A DNA stretch of 64,000 bases from Tolypeutes matacus (Eukaryota > Chordata > Mammalia > Cingulata > Chlamyphoridae), in contig JAKSZT010033642.1 of assembly GCA_026826555.1 (NCBI GenBank), positions 124,001-188,000 on the forward strand, in the 5' to 3' direction. The notes under the pieces were generated by a model. That model did not search any database. It worked only from the letters and a program-made list of their open reading frames with translations, and was not told where the DNA came from. Shown here in pieces: positions 59,386 through 64,000 of this stretch. The number at the start of each line of letters is the position of its first letter. Position 1 is the first letter of the stretch. Both the position numbers and the translations under genes were made by a program.

Positions 59386-62264
59386 TTTCTTATGTAGTCT
59401 TAAATTTACAGAAACAATAATAAACCTATTGAGGAAATAAATTGGGCACCACAAAAGAATATGCAAGAAAATTAAATGAGACTATCCATTCTTATTGGTA
59501 GCCTCAGTTTCTGGTGCATAAGATGGCTTAAATATATTTCTTATAATGTTCATTTTATGTATGAGGGACAGAATAACAGATGGTAATTTTATTACAAGCA
59601 TGATATTCATAATTGCTTTGGCAAAGCATCACCAATCAAAGAGTGTAGCAAACTATGGTTTCAATGTTCTTATATCTAATAAATACAGTTCTCCTATCTA
59701 TTGAATAGGAGAAGAGTAAACTTCTGGAGGTAACTTAAAGGGCTGTATATTCACCCTATGTCAGAGCTTTGGAGATCTAAGGGACCTAGACCAGGCGGGC
59801 ACCTCAGTATTGAACTTTGGAATAAATTTCAAGTTAATGGATGGGTTATGTTGCTAGGCGGTTACATCTGTGGAAGGCAGGGGAGTTCATGGAGGAGAAA
59901 TCATAGAAATGGAATTCCCCTGACTCATTCCTGGGCTACTAGAAGCATAGACTGTGATAAAATTTTCCTTTCTGTCGAGACCAATGTCCCACAGGGAAAT
60001 GATGCTGATGGGTAGAAGTAATAAGGAAATATGATAATCAGCGTCTATATGGAATGTGAAAATTTCTCCTCTGCTTCCATCCCTCATCCTTGGAAACCCT
60101 AGGCTGGATGGGACATGCCAGTTTCCTGGGGAGACCCAAGAGTTTCAGTGCCATCACCAAGCACTGGGGAGGAATTTGGACTCCCACACGGAGACCTTCT
60201 TCTCAAAGGCACTATCCCAGTGAGTCTGAAAGCTCAGCGAAATTGCAGGAAAAGAGTCAGAGAGAATGAAAGTGGAGGTCCTTTCCCTGAGATCATCTGA
60301 GAGCCAGCCCTGCCTGGCCTGGCACTGAGAGAACATTGTGCTTGTTTCTCTGTTTGTATAATTAACAAATGTATTTATTTATTAAGTTTAAAATAGGAGG
60401 TGTCTTTTGGACTCAACAATGCAAGGGTCCTTGTTGAAAATTAAATGATGGGATTGGAAGCAAAATTAGAAGAGGGAATGTGCTGGATAAATTGGTTCCA
60501 GGAAAAATAAAACATCTGTCCATGGAGACTCATACTAAAAGAGATTAGGGGGAAATTGGGTATTAGCAGTGGAGGAATGTGTAGAAGTGAGGGCTTTTTC
60601 TTAAGTGCACTTTATTTGCGCATGTTTCTGTATTGAGGGCAAAGGTCTTGTCCAATGGAGATAGATTTTACCTTGTTCAGTATTTTATGGGCCAAACACT
60701 CCCACAGTGGGTATTACATGTGAAAAAGTCAGTTGTATTTAATAGATACAATGTGGTATGCTAAAAAGTTTATTTGGCATTCATTTCTTTAATTGTGAAG
60801 TTAAATTAATGTGAGTTTATTAGACATTTAATTTTTCCATTGCAGGTAATTGTTTATTCAAGGCTTCCTCTGTATACCGTGGCCTGAGTGTTTTAATTGT
60901 TGCTTTGATGTCAAATACTGAACTGTAGAGTTTCCTTTTCTTTTTCTTTCTATCTTCAAGAAAAAGCTGTTTGCTTTTTAGTCCTTGTATGTATTTTGTA
61001 GATGTGATTTGGGGCACTTTTTGAAAGTTTATAAATTTTATGTGGTTGTATCAATCTACCAGTGTTACATATTATTTTTCTCAAATTGCCTTACAAACTT
61101 GGAAAGCCCTGCTTCATTTGATTCAATGATTAATAATGATTAAAATTCTATACATGTTGTATTAATGATTAATAATGATTATTTTTATACATATTACCCT
61201 CTTTGTATCATGTCCTGTTTTATTTATTTTACTTTTTGTCTTTTGAGGTTAAATCTATTTCTAAAATTGCATCACCTTCTGCCATGATCTGACAGCATTA
61301 TTCTTTATCATTTGACAACAGGTCACCTTTATCTTCTCCATTATGTAGATGGATGCAGAGACTGTGATTATTGGGAGGGATCTTAAGGAACTGAAATAAG
61401 AATGTGGGATTGGGGACTTATTTAGAAAGAATGAGACATTTGAGAAGTAGAAGAAAAATTAGCCTCATCTCATCACCCATGATATCCATTCATTCACTTA
61501 CAAGAAGGAATCATGCTAAGCATTTAATAGATATTGATTTATCATCTTAACTATTTCAGGAGGATGGATAACAAGATCACTCCTTTATATTTTACTGTAT
61601 TAGGAATTAAAATAGTTTGGTTCCTATCAAAATTCAACAGGTAAGGTAATGGTAGATCTTAGCTTCAAAATCAATTTTGTCTGGTTCCAAAATTTTTTGC
61701 ATTTAATAAATTTAAAAATCTTCTTCCACATCCCATAAAAAATAGCCAACATATGTGTTACTTACTATATTTTCTTTTGTGAAAATTTGGCTTCTCTCCT
61801 TGTGTCATTTTACTCTTGGAATGTTCAATATGTATGGTGTCTTGACACCATGAAAATATCACTAGTTTTATGTTGGATAAACTGGGTATTGCACTTTTAT
61901 TAATTTTTCTAGGTATCAAGGTATATTATAAAGCTTGGAATGCCACCAGAAACAAGGAAAGTTTCTTTAACAGCCCCTCTGTGGTGATTTTTCATTTTAA
62001 TTTTCCTTTTCCATCAGGTACATTTGATTTTTCTTTCTGTAGCAGGTTTTCATATTTCTTTAAACACAAGGCAGAGAATTTTCATATGAAAATGAAACCC
62101 CTAGTTTTCATAGGCAAGGAATCTCTTAAGCTGGAAGTTCTGGGTGCCATTTCTAAATATTTTGGGGAAATAAAATGTTGGCAGCTTGAACTGTACTCAC
62201 TGTGACCTACTCATGTTATTTCTGGAGATTTAAAGAACATGTTATCAACAATTAGATCATTTTG
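59386..62264. other. No recognisable gene
   Basis: Unique-looking, mostly AT-rich. A slightly GC-richer part at 59750-60330 holds overlapping short frames on both strands, none with a domain I recognise. A near-repeat of gattaataatgatta occurs at 61127 and 61166. Confidence 0.4.
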
Positions 62265-62475
62265 TGGTCTTTGTGTGTGTGAGTCTCCCTGTGTAGTTTG
62301 TTTCTGGATTTGATTGTGTGTGTGTTGGTGTCTGTGTGTGCATGTGTATCTGAATTTCTGTGTGTGTTTGTGTTTTGCTGTGTATGTCCATCTCTATGTG
62401 TATGTTGTGGTTGTGTGTGTCTATTTATGTATATGTGCCTCTTTACATATGTGTCTGTGTGTACTTGTTTCATTT
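62265..62475. repeat. Imperfect TG-rich microsatellite
   Basis: Dominated by tgtgtgtg with interruptions. The His/Thr-rich and Cys/Val-rich frames on the two strands are products of the repeat. Confidence 0.9.
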
Positions 62476-62667
62476 ATTTATTTTTAGCTAAGCCAATAAA
62501 AAGAATTTATTTGGAAAATGGGGGAAAGAACTGAGCCTGTTGAGAAATGGGAGAGAAGTACAGAAATACACCCCAAGATTTGGTGTGGGCCCCTCTAGGC
62601 AGAGAGAGCCTTATTTTTACAGATACTTAGAGTACATAAATGATACATTAAAAACTATAGGGAATCC

Positions 62668-62940
62668 CAGTGGGTTCCGTGTAATATTTTGGGTGATCTA
62701 AGCACCTCTTAAAATATATGTATATATATATATATATAAAAATAACATTTTTGTAAGCAAATACACATATATGCATATATATTTATATATCATTTTGCAA
62801 ATGTTTGTATGTATTGTGAGAATTTTGATTTTTACCCATAATAAAAATAAAATAAAATAAAATAAAATAAAATAAAATAAAAGCTAAAAAAACAAAACAA
62901 AACAAAAACAAAAACCAAAACAAAAACAAACAAACAAACA
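62668..62940 (+). mobile_element. Nested 5'-truncated family E insertion (copy E6)
   Basis: The sequence agtgggttccgtgtaatatt...ttttgatttttacccataat is the reverse complement of 32855-33050 and ends in a long (AAAAT)n and (CAAAA)n tail. Flanking aaaaactataggg occurs at 62650-62662 and 62941-62954, a target duplication that rejoins copy E5. So E was mobilised by L1-type retrotransposition and inserted into an older E of opposite orientation. Confidence 0.75.
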
Positions 62941-62943
62941 AAA
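62840..62943. repeat. (AAAAT)n / (AAAAC)n microsatellite in the E6 tail
   Basis: Seven or more ataaa units followed by caaaa and caaa units. This is an expanded poly(A) tail. Confidence 0.9.
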
Positions 62944-63784
62944 ACTATAGGGGATTCTCAAATGCCCCACTCCCTACCCATCCCACACTTTCCCACATTA
63001 ACAACATCCTTCACTTGTTACAATAGATGAGCACAATTTGGAGCATTGCCCCTAAGTGTGGATTATAGTTTACATTATACTTTAAACTCTTTCCCATACA
63101 ATTTTGTAAGTTATGACAAAGTATATAATGGCCTGTATCTGTCATTGCAATGTCATTCAGGACAATTCCAATGTCCCTAAAATGGCCCCACATTACACCT
63201 ATTTTTCTCCCTTCCCTTCACTCAGAACCTCTCATGGCCATGACCTCCACATCAATGATAAAAGTTCTTCCATTGCTAGAATCACAATAAGTCTATAGTA
63301 GAATAACACTAAGTCAACTGTAGTCCATCGTTCATTCACCAATCCTGTGAATTGTGGGATAGTAATTCCCACTCTGCCTCTAATTGAGAGGTTCCTTAGA
63401 TCCCATGGGGCAGATGGATAGGACCATCTTCCTTGCAGATGTAGACTCTCTCTGTTCCTTGGGATGGTCATTGTCTATTATCATTTTCCTGTTAGTTGTC
63501 TGAGATGATTCAATTGAACTGGAGAATAGGTTTTGAAACTCTCTTGAGACTCAAGCCCAACTGACACATGGAAAGCCCAATGATTTAAGTCTTTTGAACA
63601 TAAACCTATCAACTCTAGTACTAACTGTAGGTTCAAATAGAAGGAGCAGAAGAGTCATGTATAGGGAAAGCCCAACTGAGTCCAACTCTGTAACACTGGG
63701 GAACATAAATTCCAAAGCATGGCACATTGACAGGGTGCCGAAATCCTGAGCTGTCAGCCCTGCCTATAGCATCGGGATGTCTCC

Positions 63785-63892
63785 TTCATATACAATCTGA
63801 GGAATAAAGAAATGATGAGAGCTCTGAAAAGATTCTTTAGAAGGGAAATCATCAAACTGTCATTTTTTCTTGGGCAAAAGAAGTACCTTTGA
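63785..63892 (+). pseudogene. Olfactory receptor C-terminal fragment
   Basis: One frame reads FIYNLRNKEMMRALKRFFRR and stops at TGA 63890-63892. FIYxLRNKE is the end of TM7 and the C-terminal signature of class II ORs. Everything upstream is replaced by family E copy E5, so the gene lost its front by insertion plus deletion. Paralogous to the end of 55939-56436. Confidence 0.85.
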
Positions 63893-64000
63893 TTACAGGG
63901 CTCAAAGCCTGAGAACAAGAAATTGTGATCCTCTGATCATTTCATGAAATATAACCTGTCCTAAATTCAGATATGATCTTAAATCTGATGAAGAAAATTT
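63893..64000 (+). repeat. OR 3' flank, partner of 56437-56540
   Basis: Continues the match with 56437-56540 to the window edge. Confidence 0.6.

Larger units (their letters stand above)
62600..63783 (-). mobile_element. Family E repeat, copy E5 (host of a nested E insertion)
   Basis: Plus-strand order: ttttacagatacttagagta (3' end, antisense), ctataggggattctcaaatg, cattaacaacatccttcac, ctccacatcaatgataaaag, ctgcctctaattgagagg and gagtccaactctgtaacact. The minus strand holds two open stretches: one with FPSVTELDS and KRLKSLGFPCVSWA (about 63750-63555), and 63471-63232. It is interrupted at 62668-62940 by another E copy. Its right edge abuts the OR C-terminus at 63785. Confidence 0.75.

Noticed and set aside
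62252..62534. His/Thr-rich and Cys/Val-rich open frames
   Set aside because: Translations of a TG microsatellite.
62840..62943. Regular A-rich array considered as a CRISPR-like or satellite array
   Set aside because: Units are simple AAAAT and AAAAC repeats without spacers, at the end of a retroposed copy. It is an expanded poly(A) tail.

Overview
The window is non-coding mammalian DNA: AT-rich, dominated by retroelements, with no intact protein gene and no bacterial-style features. Several tRNA-derived SINEs resemble the DAS family I associate with Xenarthra (armadillos, sloths). L1 with unusual 3' and 5' ends, an ERV-L provirus and ERV-L-like solo LTRs support a placental mammal. The xenarthran assignment is a moderate-confidence inference.

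The only gene family represented is class II olfactory receptors (OR), most like family 7, in five broken copies: 1-451 (+, cut by the window edge), 26668-27523 (-), 44012-45973 (-, split by a 1 kb retroposon), 55939-56436 (+, back half only) and 63785-63892 (+, C-terminus only). The window is therefore part of a decayed OR cluster.

Layout: (a) 1-27523 is an old, large inverted duplication. The left arm, about 1-7838, and the right arm, about 16855-27523, carry the same blocks in opposite order and orientation, each ending in an OR pseudogene. The arms surround a repeat-filled centre holding a nearly full-length L1 (10837-16741, with target site duplications). (b) 28-32.5 kb has old L1 3' ends, a solo LTR (29747-30371), a SINE with target duplications and a third copy of one duplicated block. 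(c) 32.5-38.7 kb is a minus-strand L1 broken by two younger insertions: a repeat called family E here (32836-33980, containing a 100-base assembly gap) and a solo LTR with perfect 5-bp duplications (36004-36666). (d) 39.6-44 kb is stacked L1 fragments. (e) 44.0-46.0 kb is the OR pseudogene hosting a composite retroposon with SINE-like parts and eight 25-bp tandem units. (f) 47145-52542 is a two-LTR ERV-L provirus on the minus strand with decayed gag, RT, RNase H, integrase and a dUTPase domain after integrase. (g) 52.5-64 kb is mostly unrecognised AT-rich DNA with two more OR remnants, a SINE, L1 tails and a nested family E locus.

No genes work together here in a metabolic sense. The sequence records duplication of an OR module followed by layered retroelement insertion. 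The most promising unexplained items are family E, whose divergent copies share an open reading frame I cannot name, the SINE/VNTR composite, and a tRNA-like module inside the L1 5' leader. All similarity statements come from reading by eye and from family knowledge, not from a search.
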